From: an uncultured Clostridia bacterium
Lineage (GTDB): Bacteria > Bacillota > Clostridia > Oscillospirales > Feifaniaceae
Assembly (NCBI GenBank): GCA_904420075.1
Contig: CAJFTX010000020.1
Span: 1 to 43,335, forward strand
Direction of reading: 5' to 3'
Length of the DNA stretch: 43,335 nt
The notes under the pieces were generated by a model that was not told where the DNA came from, ran no database searches, and worked only from the letters and a program-made list of their open reading frames with translations. Below, piece by piece: positions 33,092 through 42,500 of this stretch; the first letter of the stretch is position 1; each line of letters begins with the position of its first letter. The position numbers and the translations under genes were made by a program.

Positions 33092-33121
33092 CTTATAGTA
33101 TTTTGGGGATATAATATCCAA
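33092..33121 (-). promoter_or_regulatory. Possible promoter of the ArsC/Spx-like gene
   Basis: On the minus strand TTGGAT (33121-33116), an 18-base spacer and TATAAG (33097-33092). The -35 overlaps a 13-bp palindrome GGATAT-A-ATATCC (33107-33119), which is itself flanked by TTTTGG / CCAAAA. A repressor site overlapping the promoter is possible. Confidence 0.35.
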
Positions 33122-33578
33122 AATGATGTTGAAATAAAAGTATTAAAATGATTTAAAAATACTTTTGGGATTTTAAAAGAGGGGGATGGGACAGGAAACC
33201 CGTTTCCCAAAAAGGAGCGCATGTGCGGCCGAAACGTCATAGAAGACGCCTTTTGGAGTCAGAGCCACACCGGTGAACCGACGGCGGCGTCTCCCGTATG
33301 GAGATCCGTCCCCGAAAAAATAGCGGAACCTGTACCGGAGCGACTGTATCTTACCCCGCATGAGGCCCTCCCGGCCCAGGAGCTGTTCACCGGAAAGACG
33401 GCGGAGAGCCGTGCCGAAGGAGGGGCCTCACAAAGGGGGGCGGAGTTGGAGATCGTTCACTGAGACGATTTGGTCCCCGTTTGGAGAGCTGGACGCCGCC
33501 CAGCCGCGGACTCCGGCGGAGGGACACCGTCAGAGGAGGAGTCCCTCCGCCGGTGCGGTATACGGAGAGAGAAGCTTC
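33122..33578. other. Spacer: AT-rich inverted repeat, then GC-rich gene-free DNA
   Basis: 33136-33166 holds an inverted repeat, AAAAGTATT / AATACTTTT. From about 33185 to 33578 the DNA turns GC-rich without a supported gene. An 80-codon plus-strand frame at 33221-33463 has a poorly spaced GGAG and third positions unlike its neighbours, so it is not called. The right end holds the hairpin listed separately. Confidence 0.4.
33513..33553 (-). other. Hairpin just after apgM
   Basis: CCGGCGGAGGGAC (33513-33525) pairs perfectly with GTCCCTCCGCCGG (33541-33553) around a 15-base loop. It lies about 25 bases past the apgM stop on the minus strand. There is no T-run, so it is either an atypical terminator or an RNA-end stabiliser. 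Confidence 0.55.
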
Positions 33579-34805
33579 TTATTTTTCAAAGAGTTTCGAG
33601 ATCAACCCATAGCCGGGCTTGACAAAGGCGCCCGACTCGCCGGATTTTTCAGTGTAGTCTCTGCCGCAGCCGCCTGCACTCCGGCTGTCGTAGATGAGAT
33701 AGGGAACCGGATCTCCGTCATGGGTCCGGGTGGAGGTGAGCGTCTTGTGATCGGAGAGCATGAGTAGCCGGAACGGCTCGCCGCGCCGCTCCAGCGCCTC
33801 AACAATGGGTTTTGTCACCCGGCTGTCGAGGTACTCAATCGCTTTGACCTTGCCCTCGAGATCGCCGTTGTGGGTGCACTCGTCCGGCGCCTCGATGTGT
33901 ACGCCGACGAAGTCGTAGCGGTCGAAGGCGCGGATTGCGGCCTCGACCTTCCCCTCGTAGTTGGTGTCGAGCTCGCCGGTCGCGCCTTCCACTTCGATCG
34001 TGTCGAGCTTACCGAGCGCCGCGATGCCGAAGACCAGCGGTACGGCGGAGATCACCGCGCCGGAGACGCCGTATTTCTCGGTGAAGTCATCGAGCAGCAC
34101 CGCGCTGCCCTCCGCCCAGAACCAGATACCGTTTGCGGGGAGCTTGCCCGCCTCAATCCGGGCCCTGTTGAGCGGGTGGGAGGGGAGCAGACGGGAGGCG
34201 ATTTCCTGCGCTTCGTTGAGAATCTCGGCCTCTTGACAGCCTTTCAGCAGATAGGGGCCGATCGCACTCTTCAGGATATCGTGCGGCGGAGTGGCGACAA
34301 GGCCGTCGATACCGCCCTTCCCCTGCACGGCGATATGGCGGAAGGAAGGGGTGGGATGGATTACGATCTCAAGTTTGGCAAGGCAGTTTGCGAACTCCTC
34401 CTGCTCGCAGAGCCAGCGGATCAGGGCCATCGAGGTTTCGCCGTCAATACTGCCGGCGTTGTGCGAGAGGATGATACTGTCCTCGTAGCGGTCCGCAAGG
34501 TCGAGAGAGACCATATTCAGTCGGTAGGAGATATCTCCTGCCTTGAGCTGGACGCCTGCGCCCGCCGCTTCGAGCGGGGAGCGGCCGGTGAAACAGACGG
34601 TCGGATCATTGCCGAAGATGGAGAGGATAGCGGTGTCGCTCCCGGCGGGGAGCCCCTCCGGTACAGTCAGCACCGAGCCGACCTCGCCGCGGCTCGCGAG
34701 CGAGTCGATGAACGGCTTTGCGGCGTATTCGAGCGGCGTCTTGTCGCCGAGCGAGGGGACGGGATTGTCGGCCATGCCGTCCCCAATGATGAGCAGATAT
34801 TTCAT
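33579..34805 (-). CDS. apgM: Cofactor-independent phosphoglycerate mutase, archaeal type (ApgM)
   Basis: The enzyme interconverts 3- and 2-phosphoglycerate and belongs to the alkaline-phosphatase superfamily. The 408-residue protein has IIGDGMADNP at the N-terminus (metal-binding Asp9) and LPAGSDTAILSIFGNDP with the candidate nucleophile Ser56. Later metal ligands are in HIEAPDECTHNGD and LSDHKT. The start ATG 34805 has AAGGAGG at good spacing. It starts 29 bases after the comM stop and is probably co-transcribed. A sub-branch of this family has been proposed to act as homoserine kinase; this cannot be excluded from sequence. Confidence 0.92.
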   Translation of the reverse strand: MKYLLIIGDGMADNPVPSLGDKTPLEYAAKPFIDSLASRGEVGSVLTVPEGLPAGSDTAILSIFGNDPTVCFTGRSPLEAAGAGVQLKAGDISYRLNMVSLDLADRYEDSIILSHNAGSIDGETSMALIRWLCEQEEFANCLAKLEIVIHPTPSFRHIAVQGKGGIDGLVATPPHDILKSAIGPYLLKGCQEAEILNEAQEIASRLLPSHPLNRARIEAGKLPANGIWFWAEGSAVLLDDFTEKYGVSGAVISAVPLVFGIAALGKLDTIEVEGATGELDTNYEGKVEAAIRAFDRYDFVGVHIEAPDECTHNGDLEGKVKAIEYLDSRVTKPIVEALERRGEPFRLLMLSDHKTLTSTRTHDGDPVPYLIYDSRSAGGCGRDYTEKSGESGAFVKPGYGLISKLFEK

Positions 34806-34834
34806 TTGATATTCCTCCTTTTGGGTGACGCACT

Positions 34835-36349
34835 TTAGATCTGGAACTGGTCCCACCCACGGTACTGGAGGGCCTCGGCGATATGAGCGGGGGAGATTGC
34901 CGGCTCCCCCGCGAGATCGGCTATGGTGCGCGCCACTTTTATTATTTTATCATAAGCGCGGGCGGAGAGGGAGAATTTTTCAAAACTTTGCCGGAGAAGT
35001 TCGGTGCAGCCCGAGTCGAGCGGACAGAACTCGGTGAGCTCGCGGGAGCTCATGCCGCTGTTTGTATGAGTGGACCGGCCGGAGAAGCGCGCCGTCTGGA
35101 GTTCGCGGGCGCGTATCACCCGCGCGCGGATATCCGCGCTGCGCTCGCCCGGCGTGCGGCGGCTGAGCTCCGCGATGCTGAGCGCCCGCACCGGTACTCG
35201 CAGATCAAACCGGTCGAGCAGCGGGCCGGAGAGCTTGCCGAGATAGGCGCGCACTTCGCTCGCAGAGCAGTGGCACCGCGAGGGGGCCACGCCGTGATAG
35301 CCGCACCGGCAGGGGTTCATCGCGGCGACGAGGGTGAAGTCGGCGGGGAAGGTACAGCTCGCCCGGACGCGTGAGATTGTGAGATTGCCGTCCTCGAGCG
35401 GCTGCCGCATCGCCTCGAGCGCGGCCCGCGGAAATTCGGGCAGCTCGTCGAGAAAAAGAACGCCGCGGTGCGCGAGCGAGAGCTCCCCGGGGCGGGGATG
35501 GACGCCGCCGCCGGTGAGCCCCGCGAGACTGATCGAGTGGTGCGGTGCGCGGAAGGGGCGGGAGGCGATGAGAGACTGTGCTCCGCCGAGCAGGCCCGCG
35601 GCGGAGTAGAGCCGGGTGACCTCGAGCATCTCCTCCCGGGTCATCGGGGGAAGGATTCCGGGCAGCCGTTTTGCGAGCATACTCTTGCCGGAGCCGGGCG
35701 CGCCGCAGAGCAAAACGTTGTGCCCTCCGGCGGCCGCAATCTCGAGTGCGCGCTTCGCGAGCTCCTGCCCTTTGACCTCGGAGAAGTCCGGGACAGAGAG
35801 CGGTTCGGCCGCGGCGCCTGGGGAGACCGGCCGCGGAGCGGACTCCCCGCGCAGCAGTGCGCAGAGCTCCGCGACGTCACGTACGGGGACGACGGAGACC
35901 GTCTCGGCGAGCGCGGCCTCGGCGGCGTTTTGTTCGGGGAGGTAGAGGGTGTGTATACCGAGTGCCGCCGCGTCGAGTGCCATCGGGAGCGCGCCTGCGA
36001 CCGGACGCAGCGCGCCGCCGAGGGTCAACTCGCCGACGAGCGCCGCATCCTGCGGGACAGGCGGCAGCTTTTCCTCTGCGACGAGCAGAGAGACGAGGAT
36101 GGGCAGATCATAGAGCGGGCCCTCTTTGGCGGTGTCGGCTGGGGAGAGATTGACGGTAATCCGGGAGAGAGGGAAGGGCAGCCCGCTGTTCTTCAGCGCG
36201 GCGCGCACCCGGTCGCGGGACTCACGCACCGCTTTGCCGGGCAGCCCCACAAGCTCGAAGGCGGGTAGCCCGCCGGACAGATCGGACTGAACCTCCACCC
36301 GGTAGGCCCCGATGCCATTGAGACCGAAACTTGTAACTTCTGCTAACAT
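34835..36349 (-). CDS. comM: YifB/ComM family Mg-chelatase-like AAA+ ATPase
   Basis: The 504-residue protein has the N-terminal ChlI-like domain (GLPGKAVRESRDRVRAAL), Walker A GAPGSGKS near 215-223, Walker B VLFLDELPEF, and a Cys-rich NPCRCGYHG...RCHCS segment. The C-terminal domain ends with ALQYRGWDQ. ComM of naturally competent bacteria is a hexameric helicase that helps branch migration in transformation; the role in Clostridia is not settled. The start is ATG 36349 with GAGGT before it, matching the family's usual MLA.V.S N-terminus. An upstream extension is open but lacks support. Confidence 0.93.
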   Translation of the reverse strand: MLAEVTSFGLNGIGAYRVEVQSDLSGGLPAFELVGLPGKAVRESRDRVRAALKNSGLPFPLSRITVNLSPADTAKEGPLYDLPILVSLLVAEEKLPPVPQDAALVGELTLGGALRPVAGALPMALDAAALGIHTLYLPEQNAAEAALAETVSVVPVRDVAELCALLRGESAPRPVSPGAAAEPLSVPDFSEVKGQELAKRALEIAAAGGHNVLLCGAPGSGKSMLAKRLPGILPPMTREEMLEVTRLYSAAGLLGGAQSLIASRPFRAPHHSISLAGLTGGGVHPRPGELSLAHRGVLFLDELPEFPRAALEAMRQPLEDGNLTISRVRASCTFPADFTLVAAMNPCRCGYHGVAPSRCHCSASEVRAYLGKLSGPLLDRFDLRVPVRALSIAELSRRTPGERSADIRARVIRARELQTARFSGRSTHTNSGMSSRELTEFCPLDSGCTELLRQSFEKFSLSARAYDKIIKVARTIADLAGEPAISPAHIAEALQYRGWDQFQI

Positions 36350-36373
36350 AATTACCTCAAATTCCCTGTAGTG

Positions 36374-36399
36374 TTTTGGAAAAGCCCTGTTTTCCAAAA
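36374..36399. repeat. Perfect inverted repeat upstream of comM
   Basis: TTTTGGAAAA (36374-36383) and TTTTCCAAAA (36390-36399) with a 6-base GCCCTG loop. It sits between the terminator at 36401-36432 and the comM start. It may be a regulatory site of the comM-apgM operon or an extra termination stem. Confidence 0.55.
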
Positions 36400-36432
36400 A
36401 CGCCGTCTCCCCTTAAACGAGGAGAGACGGCG
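36396..36432 (-). terminator. Minus-strand intrinsic terminator
   Basis: On the minus strand a 12-position stem (one mismatch) made from 36432-36421 and 36412-36401, core CGCCGTCTC / GAGACGGCG, is followed by TTTTT. The only upstream minus-strand gene is the SLH metalloprotease ending at 36804. Its message would then carry a 3' untranslated region of about 370 bases. Confidence 0.75.
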
Positions 36433-36803
36433 ATGGAAGGAGAGACTGTTTCCGAAGAGTCGTTTTAGAGCGAAATGTAACTGCGCTCTTTGCGGCGCGG
36501 CGCGGGCTCCCGCGGGACGGTGTTCTCCGAAGCAGGCGGCTTCGTACCCGCCTCGCTGAAGGACGTGCCGCAGAGGTCCGGAGAGCGGAGCGCCGCCGGA
36601 TCGAAGGTGGGAAAGTGCGAGCTTCGCGGAGAGGAGGGAGCGCCGCGGATGTCCCGCCGATTTGTACGCCCCGGGAGACGGAGGTCGGGACAGGGCGGAA
36701 TAGGCAGGAGCTCCCGCGAAGCGACTCCGGGGGGAGAGGCGGTTTTACCCTCCTCCCGCACACCGGCGGAGCTTCGGCCGTCCGGGACCGGAACGGTGTG
36801 ACG
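36433..36803 (-). other. GC-rich gene-free stretch, likely 3' untranslated region
   Basis: The stretch lies between the metalloprotease stop and the terminator at 36401-36432. Frames of about 100 codons are open on both strands, but their products are Arg/Pro/Gly-rich without family features or ribosome-binding sites. It is probably transcribed as the 3' end of the metalloprotease message. Confidence 0.4.
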
Positions 36804-39524
36804 CTAGAGCGAGTAGCGGTCGAGGAAGCGAATGAGAATTGTCGCGACCTCCGCGCGGGTGGCGGTGCCCTTCGGAACCAACAGCCCCTCGTCCTTCCCT
36901 CCGATCAGCGAGGCTCCGACCGCATACTCGAGCGCGTCGTAGGCCCAGCTTGAGATCTCGCCTTGATCCCGGAAAGAGGAGAGCGAACCCTGCGCCGAGG
37001 TGTCGAGCTTTTTATAGGAGGCGTAGCGCATTAGGACGGTTGCGAGCTGCTCCCGGGTGAGCGGCTCGTTCGGTGCGAAGAGCGTGTTGTCCACCCCGTT
37101 CATCACGCCGCTTGCGGAGGCCCAGGCGACCGGCTTTGCGTAGTAGTCGGTGTAGGTGACGTCTGTGAAATGGTGCGAGCCGGTCTCAGGGCTGCCCTCC
37201 AGTCGGTAGAGGATGGTCACCAACATCCCGCGGGTCATCGAATTCTCCGGGGAGAAGGTGGTGTGGGAGGTGCCGCCAAACAGCCCGAGTTCGACTGCGC
37301 GCAGGATCGATTCCTCCGCCCAGTGCCCCGTGATGTCGGTAAAGGTGGTCCGGCCGAGGGTGAGATCGGCGTCGAGCGTCCGGCCGACTGCATCGACGAC
37401 CGCGTCCTTCGGGATGGTGACGCTGTTGGCGCCGTCTGCGAGCGTGACAGTGAGCGTGTCCCCGCTGACTGTGGCGGCGCCGAGCGAAGAGAAGGCGCTC
37501 CCCGCAAAGATCGTCTCGTCAAACCGGACGGTGAGTTTGCCGTCCACGAGGACGGAGGAGAGAACCTCCGGCGCTTTCCGGTCAACGGTGAAGACCATCT
37601 TTGTCTCGTCCGCCGGGTCCTGATGGACGCCGGTGATGACGATGCCGGTATTTCCGCCGGTCTGCTGACAGGTGATGGCGTTTTCGCTTCCGCTCACGCT
37701 GCCGAACTCGGTGAGCCCGAGCCGGGTCAGCTGATCGCCCCAGGCGACCGGCTGGTCGGTGAGCGCGGAGAAGGACTGGTCGAGAGCCGTGCGCAGCACG
37801 GAGGAGAGCTGATTATACTGGCTGCCGAGCACCTCGGCCGCAATACCCGGCTGGTAGTAGGAGCGCATCCCGAAGGGGCCCGTGGCCGGGGCCTGCATGT
37901 TGCCCCGGTACTCGTCGTCCAGGCGGGAGTTAAAATTGTAGAGGACCAGCCCCTCGGCGGGGCGGTAGACCTGAGCCGCTTCGGAACCCTCGAAGACCCC
38001 GCGCAGCCCGCGGTACTCAATGAAGACGGTCTCGTCCGAACAGAGCGGGTCGGCGATGGTATAGCCGAACACCTTGCCCTCCTTTGTCTCTGCGCCCGAT
38101 ACCAGATCGATCACATACTCGCCGTCCGCAGTGATCTCCTGGATGTTGGAGGAGTCGAACCAGTCGCCGTACTTGTCGCGCAGCGGAGTCGAGATGTACT
38201 GCGGAACCGGGAGCGTCTGATTCATGAGGTCCCAGAAGCCGATGGTCGCGGCGCTCTGATCCTCGTAGCAATAGTAGTCGCAGAAGCCGAGCAGATGGGA
38301 GAACTCGTGAGCGAAGGTGCCGTTTTCCGGAAAGGTGTTGCCCGCCGCATCGGTGACCGAGCTGCCGTCGCCCGAGTTTAAAATCAGATTATAATAGTAG
38401 ACGCCACCGGTGCTGTCGCTGTAGGACGGAGTCCGGGTGAGAGACGCCCAGATGTCGTCGTATTTCTCGCGCAGGGCGCGGTACTGCTGCTCAGTCGGCA
38501 GGAAGCCGAGATAGGCCCGCAGCACCTGACGGTTGTAGTCCTCGTCGTCCATCCGCAGCGGGAGATAGCCGGTCTGCTGCGGCCAGAGCAGATCGCCCCA
38601 GCTGCCGTACTCGCTGTCGAGATAGAGGGTGGTGCCGGCGGCATCCGAAAAGCCGACCTGTTCGACATAGTTCATCGCCTCACCCGCGATGTAGTTGAGC
38701 CGGAGGATCTGGTCGATCGAGGTGATACAGATACTCGCGATCTCCCCGTCGTGATAAATGATATGGCTCTCACCCTCCGCAAAGTCGAGCAGCTGGTCCG
38801 AGTACTCGAGCGTGTAGGCGCCGGTGAACGGATTTTGCAGCCGGGCGGTGACGTCCACGTGCGGACAGAGATAGAGCTCGCCGTCCAGCTCAAAGACATG
38901 ATCCTGGGGGTTGCTGCTCGTCACATCACAGGCCGAGGTCTCATTGAGCGGAAGCGTATAGTTGGTGGAGGCGCCGCGCTGGTCCACGACTGCGACCAGT
39001 CGGAGATGGGTCGGATACCCCTCCGGATTTTCCCGCGAGACCGGCAGGAAGTAATTTTTACTTTTCCCGAGTTCAAAGGAGCTCTCGCTCTCCGGAAAGA
39101 GCTTGGTGTCGACCGACAACTCGCCGAACGAGATCTCGTCGAAGTAATTTTGAACCGAGAGCTCCGAGGAGTTGTAGGCGAGGTCGAGCTGCTGGTGGAG
39201 ATTGTTCTCCCCCGCGACAAACTCCGGCTCGCCGCCAAACCGCATCAGAACCAGCGCGTTGTTATGCGCCCCCTTGATTCCGCTCTCCTCCAGCGAGAGG
39301 GTGCGCGCGGTCTGGAACGCTCCGAGCCGGTTGATCGAGTGGTGCGGATTCTGTTCGTTGTACTGGGGCAGGGAGGGGAGTTCGGTCAGCACTTCGGAGA
39401 GCGCGGCGTTTACCCCCGGAAAGGAATCGAGCGGAAATTCGAGCAGGGCGGCGGAGGCGCCGCCTGCGAGCGTGAAGCTCATCACGCCCGCCAGGAGGAG
39501 TGAGAGAATGCGGCGTTTCAACAA
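36804..39524 (-). CDS. Secreted M6-type metalloprotease with three SLH repeats (906 aa)
   Basis: A signal peptide (MLKRRILSLLLAGVMSF..., cut near 25 after GGASA) precedes a metalloprotease domain. SVQNYFDEISFGEL near 123-136 resembles the pro/catalytic region of immune-inhibitor-A-like M6 peptidases. The zinc site is HEFSH at 406-410, followed by LLGFCD. SLH repeats fill about 728-906 (FTDITGHWAEESI, FTDVTYTDYYAKPV and SFRDQGEISSW units) and should hold the enzyme on the cell wall. The start appears to be TTG 39524, or TTG 39521, behind AAAGGAG; no ATG fits. It should degrade extracellular proteins at the cell surface. Confidence 0.88.
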   Translation of the reverse strand: MLKRRILSLLLAGVMSFTLAGGASAALLEFPLDSFPGVNAALSEVLTELPSLPQYNEQNPHHSINRLGAFQTARTLSLEESGIKGAHNNALVLMRFGGEPEFVAGENNLHQQLDLAYNSSELSVQNYFDEISFGELSVDTKLFPESESSFELGKSKNYFLPVSRENPEGYPTHLRLVAVVDQRGASTNYTLPLNETSACDVTSSNPQDHVFELDGELYLCPHVDVTARLQNPFTGAYTLEYSDQLLDFAEGESHIIYHDGEIASICITSIDQILRLNYIAGEAMNYVEQVGFSDAAGTTLYLDSEYGSWGDLLWPQQTGYLPLRMDDEDYNRQVLRAYLGFLPTEQQYRALREKYDDIWASLTRTPSYSDSTGGVYYYNLILNSGDGSSVTDAAGNTFPENGTFAHEFSHLLGFCDYYCYEDQSAATIGFWDLMNQTLPVPQYISTPLRDKYGDWFDSSNIQEITADGEYVIDLVSGAETKEGKVFGYTIADPLCSDETVFIEYRGLRGVFEGSEAAQVYRPAEGLVLYNFNSRLDDEYRGNMQAPATGPFGMRSYYQPGIAAEVLGSQYNQLSSVLRTALDQSFSALTDQPVAWGDQLTRLGLTEFGSVSGSENAITCQQTGGNTGIVITGVHQDPADETKMVFTVDRKAPEVLSSVLVDGKLTVRFDETIFAGSAFSSLGAATVSGDTLTVTLADGANSVTIPKDAVVDAVGRTLDADLTLGRTTFTDITGHWAEESILRAVELGLFGGTSHTTFSPENSMTRGMLVTILYRLEGSPETGSHHFTDVTYTDYYAKPVAWASASGVMNGVDNTLFAPNEPLTREQLATVLMRYASYKKLDTSAQGSLSSFRDQGEISSWAYDALEYAVGASLIGGKDEGLLVPKGTATRAEVATILIRFLDRYSL

Positions 39525-39554
39525 AACAACTCCTTTATTTTGTATTTTAATAAC

Positions 39555-39583
39555 ACTATATCAGAGAATCTGTGGTGACGCAA
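39555..39583 (-). promoter_or_regulatory. Promoter of the SLH metalloprotease gene
   Basis: On the minus strand TTGCGT (39583-39578), a 17-base spacer and TATAGT (39560-39555). RNA would start near 39548, about 24 bases before the start codon. Confidence 0.6.
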
Positions 39584-39594
39584 GGGAGAAAGGC

Positions 39595-42500
39595 CTATTC
39601 CACCGACTTTAAACTCTCGGTCATGCTGACCTTTTTGAGCTTGCGCTGCATGACGAGATTGACAAATGCTGAGAAGAGCAGAGTGAGTGCGACCGAGAGC
39701 AGATAGCCGAGCGGCTTGATCTCGCGGGAGAACATCACCATGTCGAGCTCGGCTGCGGAGATGACAAAACGGTGGAGCAGCAGTCCGAGCGGGATGCCCA
39801 GAGCTGCGCCGATCACAGTGAGCGCGACGTTTTCGCGGTAGATATAGCTTGAGACCTCGCGGCTGGTAAAGCCGAGCACCTTGATGGTCGCGATCTCACG
39901 AACCCGTTCGGTGATATTGATATTGGTGAGGTTGTAGAGCACCACAAAGGAGAGCAGCGCCGCGCAGATGATCAGCACCAGCACGATGTAGTCAAGGCTG
40001 CTCATCGCGTCCGAGACCGATTTAACCATTCCGTCGATGAAGTCGGCCGAGGTGAAATAGCCGGACGCGAGAAGACTTGCGGAGGCCTCCGCCTCCGCGC
40101 TCTCGGAGGCGTCGGCGGTGACGGCCATGACCTGCGAGAACTCAAGAGAGACGCCGGTGAGCCGCTCATAGAGCGCGGGGGTCATATAGACGTAGTGGTA
40201 GACATAGTTTTCGCAGATATCGAGAACGGGCACCTGCACCGGCCGGTCCTCGAGCGTTAGAGTGATCTCGTCCCCGGGGGAGACGCCCAGTAGCTTCGAG
40301 AGTTTTTCCGAGAGCACGACCCCTTCGTCCGAGAGGGAGATCTCCCGGCCGCTCTGACGGTCGCGCAGCGAGATGAAGGTGGAGAGCTCCTCCGTCTGTT
40401 CAGGAAGCAGGAGGTAGACGTCGGCGCTGCCCCCGCCGCCCTCAGCGGCGACCAGCTTCTGGCTGTAGAGCATGCTGTCCGTAATGAGCGGCTCCTCAGA
40501 GATGACCTCGAGCGCCTGGGAAAGTTCGCCCTCGGCTGCGGTGGCGGTCAGGTTATAGTGGAAGATCTCGCCGAACTGATTGTCGACGATGACCGAGATC
40601 GAGTCCTTTAGGCCAAAACCGGTGAGCATCAGCGCGGTGCAGCCGGAGATGCCGATGACAGTCATCAAAAACCGCTTTTTATAGCGGAAGAGATTGCGGG
40701 CCGAGACCTTGTAGGAGAAACTCATCCGGTTCCACAGCGGAGTGAACCGCTCGAGCAGAATGCGCTTGCCGTTTTTCGGCGGGCGGGGACGCATCAGCTG
40801 AGCGGGCGTCTCGCGCAGCTCACCGACGCAGGAGAGAAACGCGGTGCCCACGGTGCAGAGGATGGCGCCGCCCGTCGCGAGCGCCGCATAGAAGAAGTTG
40901 AACGGCGTCTCAATCGGCGGGAGATGGGCGTAGAGCATTCCGTAGGCGTTCCAGATGACGACGGGGAACAGCCAAAAGCCGGCAAAGAGCCCCAGAATAC
41001 TCCCGAGTACCGCGGCAAAGAGGGCGTACAGAAGGTATTTTCTGGCGATTTTGAGCTTCCCGTAGCCGAGCGCGCCGAAAGTACCGATCTCGGTCCGGTG
41101 CTCCTCGACCATGCGGGTCATAGTGGTCAGGCAGACGAGTGCGGCGACAAGGAAAAAGAAGACGGGGAAGACGCCGCTGATTGCGGCCACCCGGTCGATG
41201 TCCTGCGAGAGGCTGACAAAGCCCGCGTTTTTCTCCCGGTCGAGCACCATCCAGCTCGGCTGTTCGAGCGCACCGATTTCGGCCTCTGCGTCGCTGATCT
41301 CGGCCTCGGCCTTTGCGATCTCCTCGTCAAAAGTACGGCGGCTCTCCTCGAGCTCCGCGCGTCCTGTTTCAAGTTCGCGCTCGCCCTCTGAGATCTGCCG
41401 GCGCGAGGTCTCGAGTGCGCGCCGGCCCTCTTCGAGCTGACGCGCCCCGTCGGAGAGAGCCGCCTCAGCGGCGTCCAGCTGAGCCCGGCCCTCACTGACC
41501 TCGGCCCGGCCCGCGGCGAGCTGCGCCGCGCCGCTCTCGTAGGCGCTGCGCGCCTGGTCGAGAGCGGGGGTGAGTTCCGCGATGAGCGCCGCGGTGGCCG
41601 CGGCGGTGGCCTCATCCCCGGCCTCGAGGGCCGCCTCGTAGGCGGCGGTGAGCGCCTCAAGCTGCGCCTCCAGCTGTGCGATCTGTTCGCCTGCGGCGTC
41701 GAGCGCCTGCTGCTGCCGGTCGAGTTCCGCCTCGGCGGCGTCGAGCTGCGGCTCGGTTTCGGCCTTCGTCGCCTCGAAGGAACTGCGGCCCTCCTCGAGC
41801 TCACGCTCCTTTGAGGCGAGAACGTTCTCCGCCTCCCGGAGTTCGCTCCGGCCGGCGCGGAGCTGCGCCTCAACGTCGGCGAGCTGCGCCTCCGCCTCCG
41901 CGAGCTGCTGTTCGCCCTCGCTGCGCTGCTTTGCGAGTTCGGCGCGGGCGTCGTTGATCGCGGCGTCCGCCTCATTGCGGATCTCCTGGTAGCGAATTTC
42001 GCTGCGCTCTTTTCCGAGCGTCTCAAGCCGGGAGACGGCATTGTCTGCGAGCGCGCGGTAGTTCTCCTCAAAGGCGTTCTCCGCCGCCGCGCCGTTTAGC
42101 GTGAGGTAGACCTCGAGGTAGTAGTCGCTGACGAACGCCTCGGGCGGAAGCAGGAGGAAGAAGTCGACCGAACCGCTGCCGATGGTGCTCGTGCCGCGGT
42201 CAAAGGTGACATAGAGCGGGCTTGAAACGACGCCGACCACCTTCAGCTCGCGCGGGGAGACGAGCTCGAGCGAGCTCTCCTTGTTGTCCGCGGGGATTGT
42301 AATTGTGTCGCCGAGCGAAAAGCCGAGCTTTTCCACGGCGGCGCTGTCGAGCAGGCACTCGTCCGGAGCTGCGGGCATCCGGCCCTCCTCGAGCTGCGGG
42401 GTGTTCACCCCGTCGGTCAGCGAGAGCAGGTGGGCCGCCTTTTCGACCTCGCCGTGCTGCACGATGAGATCGGCAAAATAGGCGGGGGCGACCGAGGATA

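Noticed and set aside
33221-33463. An 80-codon plus-strand frame
   Set aside because: The GGAG is only three bases before the ATG, third-position use differs from neighbouring genes and no family is recognised.
36465-36801. Roughly 100-codon frames on both strands in the spacer after the metalloprotease
   Set aside because: The products are Arg/Pro/Gly-rich, lack ribosome-binding sites and have no recognisable features.
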